Source: Hermatobates lingyangjiaoensis (Eukaryota; Arthropoda; Insecta; Hemiptera; Hermatobatidae). Taken from it: a DNA stretch of 64,000 nt. Positions 11,700 to 22,719 of the stretch are shown here, in pieces; position 1 is the first letter of the stretch, and each line of letters starts with the position of its first letter. The stretch lies in assembly GCA_026182355.1 (NCBI GenBank), contig JAPFBL010000169.1:124001-188000 (forward strand), given 5' to 3'. The notes below the pieces were generated by a model. That model was not told the origin of the DNA, searched no databases, and saw only the letters and a list, made by a program, of their open reading frames with translations. Both the position numbers and the translations under genes were made by a program.

Positions 11700-13180
11700 G
11701 ACCTTTTGACCTACAAATTACTGAAATAAAAATATTTCTTGAATATTATACTCTAAATATAGCAAAGTTATAAACTAAAATGAGTTTTTTTCAAACAAAA
11801 AATTACTGTTTTCCATTACTGACATAAACATAGTATCTAGGTTGTAAGTAAATCGATTGTGAGATCACTAATTGAAAATAGTGATAAATCAAAAAAAGCA
11901 ATGAGGAGTAGATTTATTATACTACAGAACAAATTTATAGTTTAGTTATTGTTGCGTTGTATCTTGTTTAGATTCAATCATCCCAACATTTTGGAATTTG
12001 CTGAATAAGAATGAAATAAAAAGGAAAGTCATGTCTTGACGACCTCTGCAATTTTATTAAATGGCAAACGTGCTGAGGGAGAGAAAAAAACTTTCTCTTT
12101 AACTGAATCAAGAAGGTTGTGTTCTTAATTACCTTATAAAATTGGAGGGGGGCATTGAAATAAACAGAAAATTAGAGTATTTCATAAAATGTAGTATTTT
12201 AGAAAAACTTATGGTCACTTTCGAATTAGCCATTGTAAAATAGAAAGTTTTTTTTTTTATTTTTTGTAACTAAATTGAGCCTGGCAGAGAAAAACAAATA
12301 TTTTCTAAGAAAGTTGGCTCGAAGGTTCTTGGTAGATTGTTGCACTAATAGGTTTATAACTTGGGAGGAACACGCCAGAAAACTTTGCTCCGATCTCAGC
12401 TTTGCCTCTTCTAAGCGTTAAGTTCTTTCCTTAGATTCAAGCAAGAAAATTTATAATTAAATCATCGTCGTAAAGAATTTAGACGGAAATTATGTCTTTA
12501 AGTCCGTTGATGCTTTAACAAATGCTCTGCTACGAGAGTTAGTTGACCCATTTCTTTTTTCCTAATTTAATTAGAATATCGCTGGCAAGTTCAACATCAG
12601 TCACCTTCTCACAAGTATTTTGATGTGTTTCTATTAACAACACTATATTTTTTACAAGTCTTCGTTCAATATTTATAATGATTTGGACTGTCTAATATTT
12701 GTTCCAATGCTAAATTCAGATAGGTTACTATATATTACTTTTTAATATGAATTAAACGTAAACATATAAAAATTTTATGCATTTATAAAGAAATTTTCAG
12801 ATTATTGAAAAAGAACTTACAAATTTTTAAGATTGAACTTATTATTTATAAAAACACTAGCAGACGTCTTTGGTAGTTATTTTACAAAAATTCAAAGATG
12901 ATAGGTAATTTTCTCAATTATTATTAGAAATTATAGAATAGTAAATATATCATTATTAGTACAATCCATAACTGTCATTAGATCTGGAGTTTCTTTTAGG
13001 TTTTGTAGCTTAGATATTGAGCTCAAATTTGATTTTATTCTCACTTTTGATAAAACTCACGTTTTTAAAGCGAGCAAAGTACGATAAACGCAAACAAAAT
13101 TAAATTCAACTAACAATACCTACTTCTACAGTACAAATACCTGTATATTTTTAGCTATATATATATATATATATATATGC
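11700..13180. other. No feature recognised
   Basis: AT-rich sequence. It ends in a short (TA)n at about 13156-13178. Confidence 0.4.
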
Positions 13181-13184
13181 ATAC

Positions 13185-13470
13185 CTGTGTAACTAACTAA
13201 ACACAGATTAAAAGTCCATAACTTTGCTTCTACTTTAAATTTCCAATCCATTCAAATTTTATCTTTTTAGTTAGACGTACACAAATCTACTGTCAAAGTT
13301 TCAGTTGGCTATAACATATGGTGGTTGAGTTTACTTCTGACAAAACTTTTGTATGAAAGAAACAGAACTTTTTCTAAGGGTGGATTCGGTTGCTCTAATG
13401 TATAAAATGCAGAACTTACTTGAAATGAGTCAGTTGTAAGCAATATACAGAAAAAAAACTTTCTTTTATT
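13185..13470 (-). mobile_element. Helitron 5' region relic
   Basis: Read on the minus strand it contains ACTGACTCATTTCAAGT, ATACATTAGAGCAACCGAA, TCCACCCTTAGAAAAAGTTC and, further on, CAAATCTACTGTCAAAG-like words on the plus side. These are the noncoding 5' part of the Helitron copies at 20807 and 22196, where they occur in the same order. No helicase part remains. Confidence 0.65.
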
Positions 13471-14419
13471 TATATAGGGGTAGATGATAGCGTCATATCT
13501 CGTATACAAGACCAGGTATTGTTGACCAGTTTCAGGCGCTGTCAGAATCACCTCTAACAAGTCCAAAACTGATCAAACGATTCCTAATTGAGTATACAAG
13601 GTATTATGGTACAACCTACAAATGTGTTTTTCAGCTAATCTATGTGGTATTAAAAATATGCATATATTTCATTATCTTTATAGTTATAGAAGGTGACTCA
13701 TTCACTTAGTCTGCACTTTAAGGCCTACTGTAAGACTTGCGCTCTTGCATGTCCAACAAGACTTTTTACTTTCAAGGCTCAGAAAACATGAATAGCAGGT
13801 ATCCATGATAGTCCTAAAATCTGATATGTGTATACCTAATAGTGAAGTAAGCAGCGCTGTCTTATTACGTCTTTCTCAACAGGTTTCCTGCAGAAAAAGG
13901 TTTACCTGATTTTTCAGTGTCGAGAGAATAAGTACTAGACAAACCTGAAGCACTGCTTGATAACGTCAGATGATAAGTGACTATCATCTCTTGATATGGA
14001 TACGAATATGGGTATCATGCCAGTCCATAATGTGACCAAATGGTCGGGTACATGATAATCAATCAAAACAGGTTAGTTCTCACGGTATCAAGTCATAACT
14101 TGTGTGCATTCAGACAATACACAAAACCTATAAAGTATTACTATTTCCTCTAATAAGGAAGACGACTTATTTAACCATTTTATCGGGATCTGTTCCTTTG
14201 ACATGAGCTTTGATGTTTATTCATCGACACGCATGATTCACGCATGAAGCTTAAGAATCATAGAGTCTTCCCACATAAGTGAAGGACCCGTGAGTTCTGG
14301 GGCACCTTTCTTCTATATATATTTATATTATAATTTATAGTTCCAACCAGAAACAAATGCATGTATGCCTACTACAGTTAGTAAGGTGAACATATTTTCT
14401 TGACATTCTAGACCATAGT

Positions 14420-14530
14420 GCCTGGAGCAAGAGAGGGCAAACGTTGTGGCTCTTGGGCCATATTCACTTCAAAAATGTATTAATTGGGCCGGATCTCTAT
14501 TTTTTTATTGTTTACCACCATTTTGAATAA
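14420..14530. mobile_element. hAT-like terminal relic, weak
   Basis: GAGAGGGCAAACGTTGTGG then GGGCCATATTC and GGGCCGGATCT resemble the subterminal sequence of some animal hAT elements, which often read GGGCAAAC then GGGCCGCAT. No transposase, second end or target duplication was found. Confidence 0.2.
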
Positions 14531-14933
14531 TTTTAAGAAATAGAAACACAAAGTAATTTAATTTTCAAATGGGTTGACCAAGTTGTCACTCAAAGATGGT
14601 CGAAAACATCAAATAATCAACACAATAACAACGATTGAACTGAAATGGATTGTCTGTGAGTAGGTCAATCACAGATAATTCAAAAATTTCAAACAATGAA
14701 TATTGACTACGAGTAGAAATGAGTCGACCTATGGTGAGATAGAGAGATGAATAGCTTAAATTAATTAATTTTATAATGTATTAAAATATCTCTTGAGGTA
14801 AATTTATTGTTTTCGTTTGTATGTTTTCTTTTTTAATTTTTTCTGCCAAAAAATGAAATAATATATAAATTAACACTACAAAATTTTAATATATATATAC
14901 TTTGAAAACCTTGAGAAACACGAATGAAAATAA

Positions 14934-14939
14934 ATTATA

Positions 14940-14972
<33 letters not shown>

Positions 14973-14995
14973 GTCACTATTATTATTATTTGAGA
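14934..14995. repeat. (ATT)n microsatellite
   Basis: TTATTATTATT repeats with a few interruptions. Confidence 0.9.
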
Positions 14996-15021
14996 GTGAC
15001 TATAGCACTGCATCATAAAAA

Positions 15022-15258
15022 CTATTGTACTTCCCCCCTCCTTCTGTACTGAAGTACCCCAGCAGTTAGCTTCAACGCCTTCAAGAAGCTCAGCACTTTT
15101 GCTAGGTCCAGCGCTAAAAGTTTTTCTATGGATTTGTTAAGTGTCCAGAAAAACCTATCTCTGTCGAGCAATGTTACCTGACAGTCAGCGAGCAGGTGCA
15201 ACGATGTTTCTTCCTCTTCTTTGCAGAATATGCACAAACCATCATTAATAATGATCAT
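15022..15258 (-). pseudogene. LINE ORF2 C-terminal fragment, type 1
   Basis: The minus frame reads GLCIFCKEEEETSLHLLADC followed by a leucine-rich helix. The CxxC, then EEETxxHLLxxC pattern is the cysteine/histidine knuckle found after the reverse transcriptase in jockey-like and related non-LTR retrotransposons. Upstream on the minus strand (15262-15660) lies GC-richer sequence with frames such as ALLERTKYHR that probably belong to the same element but that I cannot align. It differs from the LINE tail at 46480, so two LINE families are present. Confidence 0.6.
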
Positions 15259-16113
15259 GAATATTAATGCTCCCTACGCTTCGGAAGAAATTGACTTCCT
15301 TTCTCCTTCTTCGGGACAGTCGTCTTCGGGTTCTTAGGTGCACTTGTGAGAGGTTGGCACCCACTAGTTCGTGCTTTTCGACCCTCTGTGCTTCCGGAAG
15401 ATGATCTCTGGACTTCTTTCTCCTTAGTATCAAACAGAAGAAAATCCCTAAAGCTCTATCGGTGGTATTTTGTCCGCTCCAGCAGAGCATCGCATACCGG
15501 AGTAAGACTATTTACTCAAGGGGGTCGCCTGGTACCCTTGAAGCTCTGTTCACAATACAGCAGCCCCTGTATCATCCATCCTTCAGCACGGATCGTATAA
15601 CACCTTGGATTGGGGCCTGCATAAGAGAAGAGGATTTGGGAAGTTGAAAAGATGTGAACCGAAGGTAGTCAGGTCCAGCCCCTGATCACCTTCTTCTCTT
15701 TCGTTTGTCCCTTCATATAGCAGGTTAACAGGATAGCCTCGCGATTGTGGAAAGTCATAGTTGAGTGCTAGAGGCTATTAGAGGCGCATAATCTCTCCAT
15801 TAGTACCCCATGAAAATAGATACTAGGACCCACATTTAATATTTCGACCCTTTCGGAAGTTGAGTGGCGGGAGGACAAAAGCCAAATGAGCAGTTTCATA
15901 GAATATGTGCAGGTTGGACATGTTATATGTAATAAAGTCCATAAAGTTATATTTCTTTTCCCATGCCCAGCAGGGCTAGGCGTTACTGTAGAAGCAAATT
16001 CACTTCTTCTGAAAGCATTGTATTTGACCATCTCATTAATTATTCTAATAATACTTGATCGAAGTTATAAAAGTTTATAATAATTAATGCTACACATCAT
16101 TAAAATATCCGAG

Positions 16114-16140
<27 letters not shown>

Positions 16141-16147
<7 letters not shown>

Positions 16148-16418
16148 TATATGTCCTGTAAACACACATTGTTAAAAATATGACCATATTTTGCTGAAAC
16201 TTGCTTCTTAATAAGTTTCTCAAGATTTCTGAATAGAGTTCTTGTTACTATATCAACAGTATATAATATGCTTCCGATAGTCCACATGGACTCATGTAAC
16301 ATGTCGACTATCGGAAGCATATTATATACTGTTGATATAGTAACAAGAACTCTATTCAGAAAACTTGAGAAACTTATTGAGAAGCAAGTTTCAGCAAAAT
16401 ATGGTCATATTTTTAACA

Positions 16419-16425
<7 letters not shown>
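16141..16425. pseudogene. Head-to-head pair of PLE N-terminal fragments
   Basis: Two arms, minus at about 16165-16278 and plus at about 16308-16420, are nearly identical reverse complements. The plus arm reads YTVDIVTRTLFRKLEKLIEK then QVSAKYGHIFNNIYIYI and runs into (TA)n. The RKLEKLxxKxxSxxYG motif matches the fragments at 59090 and 59775 (RNLEKLVKKMTSVTYGQ). Both arms point outward, with coding 3' ends at (TA)n on both sides (16119-16140 and 16418-16488). Confidence 0.75.

Positions 16426-16488
<63 letters not shown>
16418..16488. repeat. (TA)n microsatellite between PLE units
   Basis: About 70 bp of nearly pure TA with one TATTATA interruption. It separates the N-terminal palindrome from the next ribozyme palindrome. 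Similar blocks flank most units in the window. Confidence 0.95.
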
Positions 16489-16491
<3 letters not shown>

Positions 16492-16690
16492 ATTTCACAT
16501 AAACACGTGAAATAACAATCAATGATCAAACCACAATAAGAAATGAGAAAACAAGACTAAAATCTTTCAATCGTAACAAGCAGTCATCGTCAGAGTTGGG
16601 TTTTTGACTCTGACGAAGACCGCTTGTTACGGTTAAAGATCTTAGTCTTGTTTTCCCATTTGTTATTGTGGTTTGATCATACATACAATA
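16489..16690. ncRNA. AGATCT-type hammerhead palindrome
   Basis: Minus arm 16553-16597 and plus ribozyme 16606-16647 are joined at GTTGGG. The plus core is GACT-CTGACGA-A, stem II GACCG/CGGTT, then AAAGATCT: the conserved G before AAA (G12) is missing, so this copy should be inactive. Outward ends carry GTGTTTATGTGAAAT-type and TTGTGGTTTGATCAT tails running toward TA-rich DNA. Confidence 0.7.
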
Positions 16691-16694
16691 TATA

Positions 16695-18240
16695 TATAGA
16701 AATATTAATATGAGAATAAAAATTGAAATACTTGATATGGTGTAACTGTTTGTTAAGAAATTGACAAAAAATATTAAAAAAATAAGTTATGTATAAAAAA
16801 ATCATGAATGCATATCATGAGATTGAAGTGAAAATGTTTACGTTCAAAGTACTTTCTAAATGTGACAGCAGCTTTGAGAAGTCAATCAGTCTGCTGTTAA
16901 ATACTTGAGTTAATTATCATATCAAAGAACTTAGTTTAAAGGATTCTTTGAATTTGATTGATTAGCTAATCCTTTAGAATCAAGAGGATTTCATTTTGAT
17001 TGATTTTATCCAAAACAGAATTTCAGTAACTGGCACTAATTAAGTGATTATTATTAATTTCTCAAATTGATCATTATGTAATATTCATTTACTGTTTAAT
17101 CATACATTTCTAGAGGAATTGGAATCAATTATATCAATTTATTAATCTATGCTGTCGACTTCTTTAACCTGAATACTTTTAATAACAGACCAATGAATGT
17201 GACTTTTCATTACTTTTAAGCAGAGTTCCTCAAAGCCCCTGAGAAGTATCTATGAAACCGTCTATGATTTAACCAATTATAGACATGTCAATTAATATTT
17301 GATCATAGGTAAATGAAAAAAAAAAGAACTCAGGTAAATGTCTACTATGTGGTAATAGAACTGGGAGCTACCTGTATTATCTAGAAATGAATGGGTAACC
17401 AAGTTGGCCAAAATAAACATTGGTTTGCTGAAAACATCAAGAATAAAAAGATGGGCACTATCATTGCCAATAGACTTTTGTTTCTATTATATTTGAAAAA
17501 CTGTTTCAAAAAGCATTTCAGAACCTTATGGGTTGAAGTATCAAAGAATCAATGTATACTTCGTGTATCAGATGAGCGACTGTAGGGAAAAGTTTGAACG
17601 TCATAAGAGAGAAAATGGGTAACTGGAAAAGTCGTAATTGATAATCTGGTATGACAACTATGAATTTTCACATTATAATATGGTTTTACATTTTTTCAGA
17701 ACTACAAAAATCAAAATTTGCTTACCTCGGAAATCTGTTCTATTTTCAACATAGAAAAAAATCTAATAGAAATATATATCAGTTGGTATGATTGATTTAC
17801 AATATATCTTTCTATGAGACACAAATATTGCTAATTATAAAAAAAGATAGTACAAAACAATATAGAATAATGGTAGAATCATGGATTGTATAATGCTTGG
17901 AAAAACATTTGAGAAGTTTATCTGACATGAAAGAGTGATGGCTGTAGAAAGACACTGGCGTTGATATTTCGGCTGACAGGGCTCTGACGGATAACCCCTA
18001 TGCTAGCGTCCTTCGCAATCACAGCTTAACAGTGTTCTGCCTTCCAATTTAACACAGAAAAGTGATACTGTTTCATGTTTCAAAAGCCTTTTACATCTAT
18101 AAGCATGTATCAACATCCTGCTCACTCAAAAATAATATAAACTGTTTCTATAGCATATTACTGTAGTAAACACATATATATTTACTTCCTCATTACAGAA
18201 ATAAAAATTGTTTATGTGTTATGTAGTTCCAATTTCTTAG
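16695..18240. other. No feature recognised
   Basis: AT-rich sequence. A 64-codon plus frame at 17391 (MGNQVGQNKHWFAENI...) matches no family I know. Confidence 0.4.
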
Positions 18241-18244
18241 TACT

Positions 18245-18530
18245 TCTTTCGAGGGCCAGGTAGATCAGTGGTTTGCGTGACTGTCACTGGACTGGTATAT
18301 TTGGGGTTCGAAAATCAGCCCAGCCCTTAATTTATTTACGCGGGAGATGAAGAGATTCTGAGCATGTCATCCCTCGGAGAGATCATTAGACTGTCAGTCC
18401 TATGCCTGTAGTCAATAAAAATCCCTGCTCTAAATATACTTCATTTAGAAAAAACTTAAATTTCCCAATGTTGTATCACAAAGGACCAGTCATGACTATG
18501 TGTGTTCTCCTATTATTAGGATTATAATAT
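18245..18530 (+). mobile_element. tRNA-derived SINE, related to family S1
   Basis: A box TAGATCAGTGG and a well-preserved B box GGGGTTCGAAAATC at tRNA spacing. The body has CCTCGGAGAGATCATTAGAC and CTAAATATACTTCATTTAGA, as in the 11090 copy. Confidence 0.75.
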
Positions 18531-18574
18531 AATCTTTTAAAGATTATTATTAAAGTTTATATATATATATATAT

Positions 18575-18950
18575 TATAAGAAGATTTCACAATAAACACG
18601 TGAAATAACAATCAATGATCAAATAACCTTATTGATGACCTTATTAACAAGAATGTCAGAATCAAAAATCTGATTGAGAACCTGAACCCGGAAAGAGTCA
18701 TTTAAACAACAGAAGGTTAAATAAAGATATAATGCAATATAACATGCAAATAAAGTTATAAGAAAGGTTAATTAAAATTATAAAACAAGGATTATAAGGA
18801 GAAGGTCAATAAACATGATAACATAAAAGGAAAGGGTATATTAGGTTACAAGATACTAGGGGAAGGTTAAATATGTTCTTAAGGTAATAGCCGAGGTTAA
18901 ATGAGGTTAAAATATTATTTAACCTTCTCATAATATTTTCTCCCTCTTCT
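18575..18950. repeat. Truncated AGATCT-type arm and AGGTTAA-rich segment
   Basis: 18577-18622 is the outer end of an AGATCT-type arm (AAACACGTGAAATAACAATC, AATGATCAAA). Then comes about 300 bp with irregularly repeated AGGTTAAAT/AAGGTTAA/AAGGTCAA words, resembling the arms of the palindrome at 4904-5182. No coding. Confidence 0.5.
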
Positions 18951-19059
18951 CAGCTACTTTTTAGATAATCCCTTCCTTTTCACTTTAAGCATCTACTTTT
19001 ACTTGTTTCCTTGATTATTATTACGTATAATTAATTATGTACATATATATATAAATGTT

Positions 19060-19212
19060 AAAACGATTTCACATAAACACGTGAAACAACAATCAATGAT
19101 CAAACCACAATAAGAAAACCCAACTGTTGGGTTTTTGACTCTGACGAAGACCGCTTGTTACGGTTGAAAGATCTTAGTCTTGTTTTCCCATTTCTTATTG
19201 TGGTTTGATCAT
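19060..19212. ncRNA. AGATCT-type unit with intact plus hammerhead
   Basis: The plus ribozyme occupies 19137-19179. Stem I is GACT (19137-19140) with AGTC (19176-19179). The core is CTGACGA (19141-19147) plus extra A. Stem II is GACCG (19149-19153) with CGGTT (19161-19165), then GAA, self-complementary AGATCT (19069+100 to 19174), and T at the cleavage position (19175). All core bases match the hammerhead consensus apart from the extra base after A9. The minus arm (19060-19110) is truncated before its core. It directly precedes the RT fragment at 19231. Confidence 0.75.
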
Positions 19213-19230
19213 ATATAAATGTATAGAAGT

Positions 19231-19935
19231 GTGGGCTCGTCTCTAGGAGTAACGTTCGCAAACTTCTTCATGTGCCACACTGAAAACTAGGTGCTGCAAA
19301 GAAATAAACCCACGCTGTATTGCCGCTATGCAGGCGACTACTTGGTTGTCACTAATTCTACGAAAGAGCTGCAAGCACTAAAAAGTGCATTTAAAAAATT
19401 ATCTCGACTGAACTTCATTCATGAGGAAGGTGAAGAGGGCCAAATCAACTTCCTGGGCGTGCACACCGATGACAAAGTTACCGATCAAGTTACATCACAT
19501 CGGTATACCAAAAACCAACGAACCAAGGAATATATATTAACCAAAAAAGTGAGTGCTCCGAACGCTACAAAATAGAAACGATTCATGCTCTAGTACACAG
19601 GGCATACAAGACCTCTTCATCATGGCAGTTGTTTCACGAAAGAATCTTTTAACTAAGGCAAACATTTATCAACAACGGCTATAGCAACACATCGTTTGAT
19701 GAAGTATTTAACGTCTACCTCAAAACCTGGGCCAACAATGCTAATCAAACAACCGACCCAAATAACACAGTCCTTAAGGTGTACTATAAAAATCAGTACA
19801 CAAAGGCGTATAAAGAAGATGAAAGAGTGTTGAAACAAATTATTCGCAGGAATGTGAAATGCAATAACAAAAATGAACGTCTTCAAATCCATATTTTATA
19901 AGATAGAGATTCGCTTTTAATCGTTAATGCTGAGA
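19231..19935 (+). pseudogene. PLE RT palm, thumb and linker fragment
   Basis: In one frame it reads GSSLGVTFANFFMCHTEN, a stop, then YCRYAGDYLVVTNSTKEL, INFLGVHTDDKV and TSHRYTKNQRT (19231-19577). These are the PLE RT motifs GSPLGPxFANxxM, YVDD and FLDV...VYRKxT. The catalytic motif reads YAGD: the first aspartate is glycine, a one-base GAC to GGC change. Another frame continues YKIETIHALVHRAYKTSSSW, NGYSNTSFDEVF, VLKVYYKNQYTKAYKEDERV and LKQIIRRNV, the helical linker before the endonuclease. At about 19910 it jumps to LLIVNAETAVHIN, an N-terminal motif, then TA repeats. It is non-functional and chimeric. Confidence 0.85.
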
Positions 19936-20035
19936 CTGCAGTTCATATTAATTAAATACGTCTAATATATATATACTTTGAATAAAATGAAAGGTTCGTG
20001 TGGACAATAAACACTTTAACACAGAGAAAAGAACA

Positions 20036-20165
20036 CAAAAAGACACTACAGAACTCACTTCGATATTTCGACATCCGATTCGAAGTACTTCGCACTTTTT
20101 CCCGATGACGACGGATGTCGAAATATGGAAGTAAGTTCTGTAGTGTCTTTCTGTGTTCTTTTCTC
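20036..20165. ncRNA. ATAT-type hammerhead palindrome, mutated core
   Basis: Minus arm 20051-20078 (truncated) and plus arm 20101-20137. The plus core reads CCGATGA-C, stem GAC/GTC, GAA, ATAT: the second core base (U4) is changed to C. The outer parts ACTCACTTCGATATTTCGAC and its complement extend into shared GTGTCTTT...TGTGTTCTTTTCTCTG tails. It is followed by (TA)n at 20178-20220. Confidence 0.65.
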
Positions 20166-20174
20166 TGTGTTAAA

Positions 20175-20221
<47 letters not shown>

Positions 20222-20225
<4 letters not shown>

Positions 20226-20470
20226 AAGTTCAATATAAATAAAGAAACATAGATAAATTAAAAACACACACTTACTGTCCCTAATTTTTGGTTCAAACTG
20301 TCTTCAGGAGCGATAAGAGAGAAAAAAAAAGCTATGGTACAGATCTTCAACCGTCTCTGAATCAGTGCGCTTAGTATTCCCCCTCTTATCAATCCTGAAG
20401 ACCGTCCAAACCAAAAATTAGAGACTGTAAGTGTGTGTTCCTAATTTATCTACGTTTCTTTATTTCTATT
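20222..20470. ncRNA. AATT-type hammerhead palindrome
   Basis: The minus arm has a core at 20277-20311 and the plus arm at 20393-20424 (CTGAAGAC, then CCAAAAATTAGAGACTG). In both arms the base before AAA is A instead of G, so G12 is lost in both. The outer tails end TTTATTTCTATTGCA on the right and the complement on the left. Confidence 0.65.
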
Positions 20471-20599
20471 GCATTTTATTTATCTGTATGGGATCGTATA
20501 TTCCAGATATTACGATATATATTTTGTATATCGTAAAAGCGTATATGTAAAAGCGTAATTACAGATATATATAATTATAGTTTATCAGGACTCGATAAG

Positions 20600-20800
20600 T
20601 TATTCAGGTTTTAATTAAACTCTCATTACCAACGTCTTGGTTTCTTTATCTTGATAAACTTGAATTTTGTTCCTGTTTCACGGTCGATACTATTATAAAA
20701 AAAACGAAGCGTTGGCAATGAGGGTTTAATATCAACCTGAATAACTGACCGAGTCCTGATAAACTTTAACTTTGTTTCTATTTCACGGTCGATACTATTA
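20600..20800. repeat. Inverted pair, GTTGGCAATGAG family
   Basis: AAACTCTCATTACCAACGTC at 20619 is mirrored by GCGTTGGCAATGAGGGTTTA at 20711. The same words appear at 24640-24690, 30520-30570 and 39130-39200, beside GAAACCGAAACGTTGG-type sequence. These look like ACGT-type hammerhead descendants whose CTGANGA box has become TGAAAAAG. The word TTTCACGGTCGATACTATT occurs twice (20676 and 20780) as a direct repeat. Confidence 0.5.
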
Positions 20801-20806
20801 GCAATA

Positions 20807-22191
20807 TCTTTATAAATAAAATAATGATTTTGTCTGTACATTGCTCAGAACTGACTCATTTCAAGTTTTCTTTACGTTTCATACATTGGAGAAACCGAAT
20901 CCACCCTTAGAAAAATTTCTGTCGGTTTGTCGGTTTGTCGGTTTGTCCACAAAACTTTGTCACAGGTAAACTCAGCTACCATAAGACATATAAAGCTGAA
21001 ACTTTTACAGTAGATTTGTGTAGGTCTAACTTAAAATATAGGCTATGAATTGATTGGAAATTCAACGTAGAAGTGAAGTTATGGACGTTTAACGGAAAAA
21101 TGTTTGTCACAAGTAAACTCAGCCACCATAAGACATAGCAAGCTGAAACATTGACACTGGATTTGTGTGGGCCTAACTTAAAATATGGGCTCTAACTAGA
21201 TTATTAATTCAATACAGAAGCGAAGTTATGGGGCTTTTAGCTGTATTTTCCTAACTTCACAGACAAGTTTGTTTTGAAAATACACAGGTGTGGCAAGTAG
21301 GTATTGTTAGTTGATTTTAATTTCAATTGAGCATATGAATATATTGCGTATTTGACATCATTGAAATGGTGTTTCACAGAGTTAAGGATGTACTATCTAT
21401 TGAGAATAAATCTTTTGTAAACGAGCAATTCTCAGCCCTTAATATGAACAGGCATGAGAAATCAACAAACAAGTTCTTACGCTATATGAAACCGAGGAAA
21501 GAACTTACAAGTCAGTAAAGAAATTGGATTAGTGATGAAGAAGCAGTTCATTATCTAATTGAATTTATTGACTCTGAATTTATTTCTCCTGGACTGCCTG
21601 CTCATGAGTAAAAACTTAAAGTAGGAGAACCAATCATGCTGCAATTTAGTAGCAGTAACAAATTTCATGTTACGAAACATGAGTGCCCCAAAACTGTGCA
21701 ACGGGACACGACTCTGAGTTCGTGCTCTACACAGGTATGCCATAGAGGCGGACATAATGACTGGATGTGGTATTGGGGAGTCTGTGTGTATACCACACAT
21801 ACCATTGATTCCGAGCCACTGTCTGTTTACGTTGAAATTATTGCAAAGTCCGGTCAGAGTCTATTTCGCAATGACGTTAACTAAGTCGCAAAGGGAGACT
21901 TTATCTAACGCAGGAATTCAAGTTAGCAAAACCAAGTTTTTCTCACGTGGTCAACTGTAGTTTACTTGCTCAATAGTCAGAGGTTTCAACTGATTGTTCT
22001 TCCATGAACCTGAAGGACAGAGAGCTAATGTAGTGTATACAGAGGCATTTGTTTAACACTGTACTAATTATGGTGTTTTCTACTATTCTACAATTTCTTA
22101 TTATAGTATTAGTATAATACTATAATTGATATTTTGGAATACCAAGTATAATAGAATTTTTGATTCCATCAAAGACGGGTACATTTGCTAG
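20807..22191 (+). mobile_element. Helitron, tandem copy 1
   Basis: It starts TC (20807) after an A and ends CTAG (22188-22191) before a T, as expected for insertion between A and T. The 3' hairpin CCATC-AAA-GACGG lies 9-10 nt before CTAG. The 5' half is noncoding; the 3' half carries the helicase C-terminus. It is an internally deleted copy without Rep domain or the helicase N-terminus. Copy 2 follows head-to-tail after 4 bp. Confidence 0.85.
21315..22056 (+). pseudogene. Helitron Pif1-like helicase C-terminus, copy 1
   Basis: Broken frames give EERTYKSV, SPGLPAHELKLKVGEPIML, then LRNMSAPKLCNGTRLRVRAL, IGESVCIPHIPLIPS, LQSPVRVYFAMTLTKSQRET, SKTKFFSRGQL and, after a stop, EPEGQRANVVYTEAFV with the terminal stop at 22054. 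This order (LKVGxPIMLLRN, LCNGTRL, IPRIPLIPS, VRVCFAMTINKSQGQT, FSHGQLYVACSR) is diagnostic of Helitron helicase motifs V and VI. At least one frameshift at IML/LRN and several stops make it a pseudogene. Walker motifs lie upstream in intact elements and are absent. Confidence 0.85.
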
Positions 22192-22310
22192 TATATCTAT
22201 ATAAATAAAATAATGATTTTGTCTGTACATTGCTTAGAACTGACTCATTTCAAGTTTTCTTCACGTTTCATACATTAGGGAAACCGAATCCACCCTTAGA
22301 AAAATTTCTG

Positions 22311-22377
22311 TCGGTTTGTCGGTTTGTCTGTTTGTCGGTTTGTCGGTTTGTCGGTTTGTCGGTTTGTCTGTTTGTCC
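22311..22377. repeat. (GGTTTGTC)n minisatellite in Helitron 5' region
   Basis: Eight or so GGTTTGTC/TGTTTGTC units. Copy 1 has only about three at 20930-20947, so the array has expanded in copy 2. Confidence 0.9.
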
Positions 22378-22719
22378 GCAAAACTTTGTCACAAGTAAAC
22401 TCAGCTACCATAAGACATATAAAGCTGAAACTTTTACAGTAAATTTGTGTAGGTCCAACTTAAAATATAGGCTCTGAATTGATTGGAAATTCAACGTAGA
22501 AGTGACGTTATGGACGTTTAAAGCAAAAACGTTTGTCACAAGTAAACTCAGCCACCATAAGACATGGCGAGCTGAAACTTTGACACTGGATTTGTGTATG
22601 CCTAACTTAAAATATAGGCTCTAAATAGATTCATAATTCAGTACAGAAACGAAGTTATAGGGCTTTAAGCGTATTTTCCTAACTTCAAAGACAAGTTTAT
22701 TTTGAAAATACACAGGTGT

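Noticed and set aside
16268..16489. Open frame ending in a long IYIYIY run
   Set aside because: Only the first part is PLE-derived; the tail is (TA)n. The same applies to the frames at 19952, 20055, 24439 and 50611.
21555..21800. Minus frames duplicated at 21555 and 22984
   Set aside because: They are antisense shadows of the Helitron helicase fragment, whose motifs are on the plus strand.
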